Below, piece by piece: positions 8,300 to 16,408 of a stretch of DNA of 52,855 nucleotides. Within the stretch, counting starts at the first letter, position 1. Each line of letters starts with the position of its first letter. The position numbers and the translations under genes were made by a program. Origin of the DNA: Actinacidiphila paucisporea (lineage in GTDB: Bacteria > Actinomycetota > Actinomycetes > Streptomycetales > Streptomycetaceae). Where the stretch lies: NCBI RefSeq assembly GCF_900142575.1, contig NZ_FRBI01000038.1, forward strand, positions 1 to 52,855, written 5' to 3'. A model generated the notes under the pieces. The model made no database searches. It was not told the origin of the DNA and saw only the letters and a program-made list of their open reading frames with translations.

Positions 8300-8980
8300 T
8301 CGGCCCGGCGGTGTGCGCCACGGGCACCTGCTCCCATGGCAGGGCCTTGAGCTGGGCGGACGCGGTCGGCTGGTTTCCCTTGATCACCGCGATGTAGTGG
8401 GCCTTCTTCTCCTGCACCAGCCAGCGCACCTGGTCCTTGACGATGTGCAGGGCGTCGAAGGTGACCACGGTGCCGGCCAGATCGAGTGGTTCCAGCAGCG
8501 GGCGGAAAGCGGCCGTCTCGTTGGTCTTGGCTCCCACTTCCCGCTGGGCCAGGGTGACGGCGGGGGCGTGGGTGACGGCGGACAGCAGGTGCCGGTGGCG
8601 CCGCTGTCGGTGTGCGGAGCCGGTCAGCGCCTTGCCGTCCACCGCGATCGCCGGCCGGGGCGGCGAGCCGGCGGCGCGGATGTCGGTGTGGTCGTGTTCG
8701 GCCAGGTAGGCGCCGATCGCGGTGTCCAGGGCATCGCCGCCGAGGGCGGCCAGGAGCCGGGTGAGGGTGGCATGGGACGGGGCGCGGCGGCGTCCAAGCA
8801 GGTGGCGGCGGATGCCGAACTCTTCCAGCACCGTCGTGGTGGCGCGCTGTCCCCACTCGGTGATCTCGGTGACGGTCCGGGCTCCGGAGACGACCGCGCA
8901 GGCACAGATCAGCAGCAACCCGACCAGGGGATACCAGCGTCCGCGACGCGAGCGCGGGTCGGGTACGCGCCGGAGGCGGG
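8300..8980 (-). pseudogene. ISAs1-family transposase, truncated
   Basis: The frame reads RRVPDPRSRRGRWYPLVG, LLLICACAVVSGARTVTEI, the DDE region AIAVDGKALTGS (first Asp) and VVTFDALHIVKDQ (second Asp), then YIAVIKGNQPTA. The C-terminal third with the catalytic Glu is absent: the frame passes into the second copy of the hypothetical at about 8310. No start codon with a ribosome site is evident at the 5' end. About 215-230 residues remain of a family usually near 370-400. Non-functional. Confidence 0.8.
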
Positions 8981-9054
8981 CTGCAGGCGACCGGTGTCGT
9001 GCTGATGGGGGGCCAGTTTCACCAGGACGGCAGGGATCGGGAAAGATGGAACGG

Positions 9055-9119
9055 CAGGCACGGGACCTCGATGTGATCAGCTGGCGTAGACACCCTGATG
9101 ATCACCGGTCTCGTGCCTG
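9055..9119. terminator. Large imperfect hairpin
   Basis: CAGGCACGGGACC...TGATCAG pairs with CTGATGATCACCGG...GTGCCTG across an 18-nt centre. It separates the ISAs1 remnant from the following operon and could be a bidirectional terminator or an insertion-sequence end. Confidence 0.5.
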
Positions 9120-9210
9120 TGCTGCTGCCACCTCAACTCCCGCTGAGCACGGACGATCTACGCGATCCCGAAACTTGCAACCGCCCTGTGGTCGGGGAGG
9201 GGTGGGGGCC

Positions 9211-9708
<498 letters not shown>

Positions 9709-9711
9709 CCT

Positions 9712-11565
9712 GTGGACGTATCCGCTCTGAAGTTCCTCAAGACCGCCCAGTTCGAAGGCCTCGCCGACGGCTACCGCGCGCTCAGCGACATGGCCGACCA
9801 GGGCAAGGGAGACATCGAGAACGGCATCAGCGCGAAGATGCGCGTCGCCAAGCTCGCCGGTGTCAGCGCGGACGCAGCGCACCGCCAACTCAGTGAGGTC
9901 GCGGAGAACTTCCACTACATCCAGGTCGAATGCGGCCTGGTCAGTACGGCCTTGCGGGCCTTCGTCGCCGACATCACGCCGGCCAAGGTGAAGTTCGACG
10001 CGGCCGTCGCGGACGCGGCGGCCCACACGTTCACCGTCGGCGACGACGGCTCGGTCACCTATCCTGAGGGCGGCGAAGACAAGGGCAAGCCTGTCCACGG
10101 CGGTACGGTCACCGGCGCCGCCGACGCCTCGGTCCGCGCAATCGACCACCAGGCCGCCCACTTCGACCCCAACCCGCACCACGCCGTGGCCCAGGACATC
10201 GCCGACCGCATATCCGACGCCCTGCGCGAGGCCACCGCGGCCGATGACAAGTGGGCGCCGCAACTTCGCAAGCTCATGGCCGACGACGACCTCACCGTCT
10301 CCGCGGCGGACTGGGCCGACGCCCAGAAGGACATGGCCGGCGTCGACAAGGACGCCGCGTCCTACCTCAGCCACCTCAAGCCGCCGCCGAAGCACGGCAA
10401 GCCGCAGGACAACGCCGACTGGTGGAAGAGCCTGTCCCCGCAGGACCAGGCCGACTACCTGGCCGCCTACCCCGACCGCACAGGCGCCCTCGACGGCCTG
10501 CCCGCGACCGTACGCGACGAGGCCAACCGCACGCTCCTCGCCGAGACCCGCGGCAACTACCAGATGCAGCTGGACTCAATACCCCCGCCGCCCAAGGAGG
10601 TGTGGGCCGACATCGCGGACCCCTCGGGGCGCGGGGTCCACACCCCGGAATGGACGGTGTGGAACGCGGTGTACGGCGACAAGTACCGGGACCTGTCTCA
10701 CATCAGGGGCCGGCTCAAGGGTATGGACGCCATCCAGGCCCGTTTCGACGCCACCGGCACCGACGGCCTGCCCGAGGCGTACCTCCTGGGCTTCGACCCC
10801 GAGGGCAAGGGCGACGGCAAGGTCATCGTGGCCAACGGCAACCCCGACACCGCGGACCACACGGCCATCTACGTGCCTGGCACGACGTCGAAGCTCGACA
10901 AGATCGGCGGCGACATCAACCGGGGGGTGAACCTGTGGCAGGCCAGCAACCAGGAGGACTCCGGCGCGAAGATCTCCACCATCACGTGGTTCGACTACAA
11001 CGCCCCCGACGACATCCCGGCAGCCACCGACGACAAGTACGCGCACGCCGGAGCGCCCGAGTTGCGCCAGTTCCTCGACGGCAACGCGGCAGCCCACCAG
11101 GCGGCCACCGGAAGCCACGCGCACACCACGCTCATCGGCCACAGCTACGGCAGCACGCTGATCGGCGACACCGCCAAGTACGCGTATCCCGACCACCAGG
11201 TAGGTGTCGCCGACCCGCTGCCCGTCGACGACGTGATCGCCGTCGGCAGCCCGGGCATGCAGGCCGAGCACCCCGGTGACCTCGGCCTGGACCCCACCCA
11301 CATGTGGGCGGAGGGCGGCGGTGGCCTCGACCACGTCGTCCGCGACGGCGGCCGCTTCATGGGCCTGGGCGGCGGCGGGAACATCCCGACGGACCCGGCG
11401 TTCGGCGGCAACCTGATGGCGTCGGACGCGCACAACCACAGTGCGTACTGGAACATGGACAACGGCAAGCCGTCAGTCAGCCTGAAGAACCAGGCCGAGG
11501 TCGTCGTCGGCCGGTACGACAACGTTAAGCTGACACACCAGTCGCCCTACGGAGCACCGAGGTAG
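9712..11565 (+). CDS. DUF1023 alpha/beta-hydrolase protein, probable type VII-linked effector
   Basis: 617 aa. Residues 1-200 are helical with no signal peptide. The middle has the WWKSLSPQDQADYLAAYPD / GALDGLPATVRDEANR signature common in actinobacterial DUF1023 proteins. The C-terminal DUF1023 fold shows AIYVPGTTSKLD, the nucleophile elbow LIGHSYGSTLIG, DDVIAVGSPGM and a late His region (DAHNHSAYW). It would be a serine hydrolase acting on an unknown ester or amide. The GTG start at 9712 follows the previous stop by 3 nt. Upstream is a small helical partner and downstream are two paralogous immunity-like proteins. Export by a type VII system is inference from the helical N terminus and the context. 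Confidence 0.85.
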   Translation: MDVSALKFLKTAQFEGLADGYRALSDMADQGKGDIENGISAKMRVAKLAGVSADAAHRQLSEVAENFHYIQVECGLVSTALRAFVADITPAKVKFDAAVADAAAHTFTVGDDGSVTYPEGGEDKGKPVHGGTVTGAADASVRAIDHQAAHFDPNPHHAVAQDIADRISDALREATAADDKWAPQLRKLMADDDLTVSAADWADAQKDMAGVDKDAASYLSHLKPPPKHGKPQDNADWWKSLSPQDQADYLAAYPDRTGALDGLPATVRDEANRTLLAETRGNYQMQLDSIPPPPKEVWADIADPSGRGVHTPEWTVWNAVYGDKYRDLSHIRGRLKGMDAIQARFDATGTDGLPEAYLLGFDPEGKGDGKVIVANGNPDTADHTAIYVPGTTSKLDKIGGDINRGVNLWQASNQEDSGAKISTITWFDYNAPDDIPAATDDKYAHAGAPELRQFLDGNAAAHQAATGSHAHTTLIGHSYGSTLIGDTAKYAYPDHQVGVADPLPVDDVIAVGSPGMQAEHPGDLGLDPTHMWAEGGGGLDHVVRDGGRFMGLGGGGNIPTDPAFGGNLMASDAHNHSAYWNMDNGKPSVSLKNQAEVVVGRYDNVKLTHQSPYGAPR

Positions 11566-11572
11566 TGGGGAA

Positions 11573-12034
11573 ATGAACGATGCGTCCGACCGTCTCGGTT
11601 ACCAGCCGCGGTTGCTTTCCGCCCGGAATGTGAAAGTCCAGGTTGCCGAACTGTCCAGCGCCGTGCTCGACATGGTGCAGGTCAAGGGAAAGGTGTCCGA
11701 GGGCGGACCCATGGCATTGCCCTGGGACCAGGGCGAGGACCCCGATGAATTCCACAACGTCACGCACCTGTGGTCCCTGCACGGCGTGGACGAGTCTGCG
11801 TTGGAAGGGGCAATGGCCGCACTCGCCCAACGGCTGCCGGAGAACGGCTGGCACGTGGTGCGCAACGGTCCCGACTCCAGCCGGAACCGCAACCAGGAGA
11901 TCCTTGCCACCCACCTGGCGACACACATCCAGCTCGAAGCGACCTTCGAGCGGAACACGGACCTCGGGGATCCGCTGATCTCCTTCTCCGTCTACTCCCG
12001 CTTCTTCGTCTCCGCACAGGAGCCCGGGCAGTGA
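11573..12034 (+). CDS. Soluble immunity-like protein (operon gene 3)
   Basis: 153 aa, no signal peptide. Its C-terminal half, ENGWHVVRNGPDSS, NQEILATHLATHIQ, then GDPLISFSVYSRFF, is clearly paralogous to the next gene. A soluble copy and a lipidated copy of one fold behind a candidate effector suggest protection in two compartments. ATG at 11573, with a GGGGA motif just upstream, starts 7 nt after the hydrolase stop. The GTGA overlap with the next gene shows translational coupling. No family name is recognised. Confidence 0.75.
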   Translation: MNDASDRLGYQPRLLSARNVKVQVAELSSAVLDMVQVKGKVSEGGPMALPWDQGEDPDEFHNVTHLWSLHGVDESALEGAMAALAQRLPENGWHVVRNGPDSSRNRNQEILATHLATHIQLEATFERNTDLGDPLISFSVYSRFFVSAQEPGQ

Positions 12035-12540
12035 CGCGGATCGCCGTGGCGTGGCGGGGTGCGGCCGTCGTGGGTGTGCTCGCCCTGGCCGCGGGTTGCG
12101 GGGGCGACGGCACGCCCGAGCGCGACGCGGCGACTGTCAGGAGCGAGGTCATGACCCAGTCCGCCGTCGTCATGGACACCGCCCACGTCACCGGCCGGCA
12201 AGTGGGCGCCTTCCCGCCGCGGAGCACCCCGACCGACCTGTCGTGCGACGACGACAACGACGACAGCCCCGACCGCGTGCTGTCCCAGATGTGGACCGTG
12301 CACTCGAAGGACAACACCGCCCTGGGTAAGGGCATGGCCAACCTGGCCGCGCGCCTGCCCGGGCAGGGGTGGAAGATCGTCAGGAACGGCCCGGACTCCA
12401 GCTTGAGCAAGAACCAGCAGATCCTGGCCACCCACCTGGCGACGAAGATCCAGATGGACGTGACCTGGGAGAAGAACCTCCGGTACGGCGACCCGCTGAT
12501 CCAGTTCGACGTCTACTCGCCCTGCTTCCGCAGCAAGTAG
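12031..12540 (+). CDS. Immunity-like lipoprotein (operon gene 4)
   Basis: 169 aa with a lipoprotein signal: basic start, hydrophobic AVVGVLALAAG and lipobox Cys (LAAGC). The mature part carries the same block as gene 3: QGWKIVRNGPDSS, NQQILATHLATKIQ, GDPLIQFDVYSPCF. It should sit on the outer face of the cytoplasmic membrane. The GTG start at 12031 overlaps the stop of gene 3 (GTGA). It ends the operon and is followed by a hairpin terminator. Role as surface-side immunity is inference; no enzymatic motif is seen. Confidence 0.8.
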   Translation: MTRIAVAWRGAAVVGVLALAAGCGGDGTPERDAATVRSEVMTQSAVVMDTAHVTGRQVGAFPPRSTPTDLSCDDDNDDSPDRVLSQMWTVHSKDNTALGKGMANLAARLPGQGWKIVRNGPDSSLSKNQQILATHLATKIQMDVTWEKNLRYGDPLIQFDVYSPCFRSK

Positions 12541-12546
12541 CCCTGC

Positions 12547-12567
12547 AGGACGCCACCTCGGCGTCCT
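12547..12567 (+). terminator. Operon terminator hairpin
   Basis: AGGACGCC / GGCGTCCT, 8-bp perfect stem with a 5-nt loop, starting 6 nt after the lipoprotein stop. Confidence 0.75.
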
Positions 12568-12747
12568 CGTACGGCTGCGCACCCTCGCGCCTGTTGTGGA
12601 AGCGGCTCCGGAGCCGTGTTCGTTGCTGTGATGATCTCGGTGTGGGGCGTGGGGATCTTTCCCATGGCCAGTGGGCTGTGTTGGACCCGTTGTTGCCGGT
12701 CGCGGGCCCTCCTGACGAGCTGCACGGCGTCGGACAACGGCAGCGGC

Positions 12748-12774
12748 GACCGTTTGCCACTGATGTTTGACCGG
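12748..12774. repeat. Solitary IS21-like end motif
   Basis: GACCGTTTGCCACTGATG followed by TTTGACCGG closely resembles the inner repeat of the mini-element at 2048 (GACCGTTTGCCATTGGAG, TTTG). There is no partner end nearby. Confidence 0.45.
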
Positions 12775-12867
12775 TGGCGCGACGCACGGACTACCAGGCT
12801 GCGGCCCCACTCGGGGACCGAGGATCAAACGTGCGTTCGTTGAGTAATGTCACGTTCCGTATCGAGT

Positions 12868-12883
12868 ACTCTCTACTGAGAGT
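12868..12883. promoter_or_regulatory. Palindromic operator candidate
   Basis: ACTCTC-TACT-GAGAGT, perfect 6-bp arms, 38 nt upstream of the secreted-protein start at 12921. It lies in unusually AT-rich sequence for this genome, as expected of a promoter. Confidence 0.5.
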
Positions 12884-12920
12884 AGTCAAGTGGCTACGGA
12901 ACGAGTAGAAGGAGATCGGG

Positions 12921-13391
12921 ATGCGTCTGCGCTCTGCGGGCCGGGTGGCGGCCTTCGCCTCAACGGCCCTGATGCTGACGGGCATCGCCAACGTCGGCGC
13001 GGCCCACGCTCAGGAACTTGGTGGGCCTGGGCCCATCTATTACTCGATCACGTTCTCCAACCCCCGCGAGAGCGACGACAACAACCTGCCCGAGCCTTAC
13101 GGCGAGGTCGACGTGCGGGCCCCCTGGGGGCAGCCGACCACGCTGTGGGAGCACCCCGACGTGGGCATCAACACCCCCACCCTGCCCCGCTACCCGGACT
13201 TCGGCCCCTTCGATCACCGGTTCGTCCCCCACCCCGTCAGCGAGATCTGCGCCAACGTCGGCGAAGACGACACCGGCATCAACGACGACGACATCCTGGC
13301 CGACGGCTGCCTGCCCTACACCGGCCCCGGCGACTACACCATCAGCGCCGAAGGCGGATCCGTGACCGTTACCGTGTACAAGTTCGGCTGA
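12921..13391 (+). CDS. Small secreted protein, unknown function
   Basis: 156 aa with a Sec signal peptide: MRLRSAGR, hydrophobic AAFASTALMLTGIANVG, cleavage likely after AAHA. The mature protein of about 125 aa is acidic and rich in Pro, Gly and Asp, with two cysteines (SEICANVG and DGCLPYTG) that could form a disulphide, and ends with a beta strand GSVTVTVYKFG. AGAAGGAGATCGGG before the ATG is a strong ribosome site. I recognise no family. Confidence 0.75.
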   Translation: MRLRSAGRVAAFASTALMLTGIANVGAAHAQELGGPGPIYYSITFSNPRESDDNNLPEPYGEVDVRAPWGQPTTLWEHPDVGINTPTLPRYPDFGPFDHRFVPHPVSEICANVGEDDTGINDDDILADGCLPYTGPGDYTISAEGGSVTVTVYKFG

Positions 13392-13400
13392 CCTGCCCGC

Positions 13401-13443
13401 ACCCCTGCTGTCCCGGAAGGCTGGTCCCCGGGGCGGCAGGGGT
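13401..13443 (+). terminator. Hairpin after the secreted protein
   Basis: ACCCCTGC / GCAGGGGT, 8-bp stem with a 27-nt loop, 10 nt after the stop. Confidence 0.45.
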
Positions 13444-13793
13444 AGCGCGACCGCTCCACCCCTTACGGTGGCTTCGCCCGGCACTGGTTGGCGTCCGGTG
13501 TGTCAGCCGCCAGCTCGGCTGGAGCCGAGTCCGGGGACTCCCGGCCCCAGCCGATGAGCACGCCGGACCGGCGCTCGCTCCGGCTGGGCGCGCGGGCCGG
13601 CCTCCGCGACCACATCCCGGGCATCGGCTCGGGGGTCGGGGAACAACCGTGTCGGATCGTGCGGCAACGGCCGGGGCCGCAGTCGCCAAGACGGTGGGGT
13701 CGACAGTGACGTCGTTGCTGTCGGCGGTCCCAAAACGATGACCGCCTCCGTGTGGGCCCGTGAGACTGGTACGGCCGTGGGGCACAGCGGTTA
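13444..13793. other. Intergenic, nothing assignable
   Basis: Frames on both strands lack family resemblance. This is the left flank of the IS630 insertion and shows no continuation of the NTPase gene interrupted on the other side. Confidence 0.4.
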
Positions 13794-14961
13794 CTGACTT
13801 CGGCTCTTCAGGGTGACGTTGGGGTGTCGAGAGTCAGCCTGGTGCCGGCTATGAAGCCGTCGAGGATCTCGGGTCGGTACTGCAATCGCTTGAGCCGGTT
13901 GCGGACGAGGGCTTCGAGCCGGTCGAGAGCGACAACGGCGAGGTTTGCCAGGCTGCGTTTGACGTGTGCCCAGACCCATTCGACCGGGTTGAGGTCGGGT
14001 GAGTAGGCGGGGAGGAGGAAGACCGTCAACCAGGTGCGCTCAGCGACCAATTCGCGCATGGCGTGGGAGCCGTGGGTGTTCAGGCGGTCCCAGACCAGGA
14101 TGATTGGTGCCTTCACGAGGTGGTGCACTCCGTCGACCAGGGCGATGAAGTCGCGCTCGTCCATGCTGCGGCGCTGGCCCTTGCCTGCGGGGTGGGTGCG
14201 CAGACGGTGGCACAGCCTGGTGCGCGAGCCCGGCCGCATGGCGATCAGTCCCGCCACGGACAGGCGTCCCGAGCGGCGGCCGCTGACGGTCACGACCGGT
14301 GTTCGGCCTCGCCGGCCCCACGTGCGTCCCTTGGGCGGTCGGCGGGTGAAGCCTGCCTCGTCCTCGAAGCAGATGTAGCCCCCGCAGGCCGCCCGGGCCC
14401 TTTTACCTCCGCCCAGGTCGCCTCCTTCCACGCGGTGACGGCCTGCTCATCGCGCTCAGCCACCCGCCGTGCCGGGACCTGGGGACTGAAGCCGAGCCGG
14501 TGCATCAGCCTCGTAGCACCCGAGACGCTGTACGAGACGTGGAACTTCCGACCGATCAGCGTGGCCACCCGCGAAGCGGTCCACACCTGGTCTTCCACCC
14601 AGCCGTGCGCGGCCGGACCCTGGTCCAGATACGCGGCGAGCTTCTTCAGGCAGCGCGGAGACAGTCGGCATCGCGACCCACCCGGGCCGCGTGACGCCAG
14701 CGCCCCGCCCCCGCCTTCGCGCCACAGTTGGTGCCACTGGTAGGCGGACTTCGGACTCACCCGCAGACGTCGAGCGACCACCGTCGGCTTGACGTCCTGC
14801 TCGAACAGCTCGGCAGCCGGCATCCGCACTGACTCCCGGCGTACCCGTCCCGCGGCGGTCAGCCCGCCCCCATCTGCATATCTCACACACCATCGGATAC
14901 AGCCACCACAACGAGCCCGTCAGGCAACCCAGGACAGTTCACCCCGACGAGCCGAAGTCAG
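13794..14961 (-). mobile_element. Complete IS630-family insertion sequence
   Basis: 1168 bp. The terminal inverted repeats CTGACTTCGGCTC match perfectly (13794-13806, and as reverse complement 14949-14961). TA dinucleotides flank both ends (13792-13793 and 14962-14963), the target duplication expected of IS630/Tc1-mariner elements. It carries one transposase gene in two overlapping frames. The right end lies at the very 3' end of an NTPase gene. Confidence 0.88.
13808..14886 (-). CDS. IS630 transposase, made by -1 frameshift
   Basis: Frame A (GTG at 14886, open to 14290) encodes the helix-turn-helix part: FEQDVKPTVVARRLRVSPKS, YQWHQLWREGG, MHRLGFSPQVPARR. Frame B (open from 14431 to the stop at 13808) encodes the DDE part: YICFEDEAGFTRRP (first Asp), LVWDRLNTHGSH (second Asp), LPAYSPDLNPVEWVWAHVK (Glu). 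A run A_AAA_G at about 14399-14404 would let ribosomes slip from GTA-AAA to AAA-AGG, joining EVK to RARAACGGYICFEDEAG. The joined product is about 359 aa, normal for the family. All catalytic residues are present. Confidence 0.85.
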
Positions 14962-16172
14962 TAATGGATCGCCGACCGCCGCTCCTCCGGCCTGAGCGGC
15001 AGCTCGGGGTGGAGATCGCCGCCGATCAGGGCGTTGAGCCAGGTGTCGACCAGATGGAGGCGGAGTGATGCCCGATCCCCGCCGCGAGTCTCCAGAGCCT
15101 CCGCCTCGGCGTGCCCGGACAGGGCGTGCTCCAGGAGTCCCTCATCGTGGAGCTCGCGGGCGATCTGCAGATAGGTGGGCGCCTCGGCGATGCCGGCCTT
15201 CTCGACGATCCAGTCGAGCCGCTGCCGGTCCTCCCACATGGTGCCGGAGGAGATGTACTCCAGGGCCGCCTCCTCGCTCAGCGGCTCCAGGTCCGTGACG
15301 GACGCGTCCATCCCGCGGAGCGAGTCGTGCGGCCGTGAGGTGATGATCAGCGGCAGCCGCTCATCATTGGCCCGGCGGATGGCCAGCCGGATGATATTGT
15401 CGCGCTCCTCGGTCAGCGCCTCACCGGTCAGCGCCTCTTCCAGCCCGTCCGCGAGGACGACGACGCGTCCCTGCTGGCATAGCCGCCGCCACACCTTCTC
15501 CCCCTCGGCGCCGGAGCGGATGTTGCCCTGCACTTCCCGGCAGAACCGCTCGGACGCCATCTGCATGAAGTCCAGGCCGCCCTGGACCCCGCGCAGGCGC
15601 AACGGGACGGGCACGGCGCTGCCCTCGGCGAGTTGCCGGGTCAGCAGGACGACCAGTGCCGTCTTGCCCGTTCCGATCCCCCCGACGACGACGTGCGTAC
15701 GGCGGAACCGGCTGTCCTGCAGATCCGCCATGAGGACGGCGGAGAGCTGGTCGCGGCCCACGACCTAGCCGAAGATGTCGCCCGCCGTCTCCACCAACTC
15801 GTGCGGGGTCTGCCGGGCCCTCTTCAGATATGCCCTGCGCACGCGGCTGAACCGGAAGAAGAGGTAGGCGACGGTGACCAGGGCGAGCGTGAGGAAGGGC
15901 ATGAAGACGTTCTGCAGGACGCCGCAGGAGAAGGTGCTCTCGCCGCACTGCCCGTCGATCCAGATCATGGGCGACCAGAAGCGGTGGTCCCTGACGCCCT
16001 TCCTGCCGACCAGGGTGTAGACGGCCTCGGCTGCCAGGAACAGCATGACCAGCGCCTCCACGAAGGTCAGCGCCAGCAGCGGCAGGTACCAGCCGCTCGT
16101 GCGTACCCGCCACCTCCGAGCCTTGTCGTAGGCTCCCGGCCTCCTCCACGAAGCGCCTCCGCCAACCTTCAC
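14958..16172 (-). pseudogene. Membrane-anchored NACHT/STAND-type NTPase with amber codon
   Basis: The first half, probably from GTG at 16172, has two membrane segments (GWYLPLLALTFVEALVMLFLA and VFMPFLTLALVTVAYLFFRF). It stops at TAG 15765-15767 after AGDIFG. Immediately downstream, in the same frame, VVGRDQLSAVLMADLQ leads to Walker A VVGGIGTGKTALVVLL, Walker B RVVVLADGLEE and sensor IITSRPHDS, ending at 14958. A single G-to-T change (GAG to TAG) would explain the split; a GTG at 15761 could restart translation. The 3' end abuts the IS630 element, which supplies the final TGA. Similar NTPases usually extend further, so the C terminus may be lost. Confidence 0.75.
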
Positions 16173-16354
16173 CCTGTCACTGTTTCCTCGCCGGGCCGGG
16201 ATGCGACGGTGGCACGGCGACATTCACCTGCACGGCGCAGTCCACCCCCCTGGCCGGTTGGAGTCCCGGGCGCGGAGCCGGGCGCGCTCCCCTGACTCGC
16301 CCGCGAGGGGGTCGGCTGACCGGGCGGCTTTCCCTTGGCCCTCCTCGCGATAGC

Positions 16355-16380
16355 AGGTCAATATGACCTATACAGGTCAT
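16355..16380. promoter_or_regulatory. Triple AGGTCA half-site operator
   Basis: AGGTCA (16355), TGACCT (16364) and AGGTCA (16374) alternate in orientation. They form the palindromes AGGTCA-ATA-TGACCT and ATGACCT-ATAC-AGGTCAT in an AT-rich patch between the divergent NTPase and esterase genes, 29 nt before the esterase start. A dimeric repressor or activator site is likely. Confidence 0.65.
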
Positions 16381-16408
16381 GTGGTCGCGAGGTCGCCTTG
16401 GAGGTCCG

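Larger units (their letters stand above)
8008..8310 (-). pseudogene. Degenerate second copy of the 1512-1979 hypothetical
   Basis: Shares DGPLVDVTLP, then DGWWYDLQVHVP and SSERGRL with the gene at 1512-1979, and the nucleotide match is visible over about 150 bp. The central part is frame-disrupted (PKPAPVRLGESPGQ in place of DGQRLYAVVKARVRE), a 9-bp repeat has expanded to LPALPALPALPA, and the C terminus diverges. Its 5' end runs straight into an ISAs1-type transposase remnant, so a transposon junction split the copy. Confidence 0.65.

Noticed and set aside
11770..12030. Upstream extension of the lipoprotein frame
   Set aside because: Overlaps the preceding gene out of frame and would bury the lipoprotein signal; the GTG at 12031 gives a proper signal peptide.
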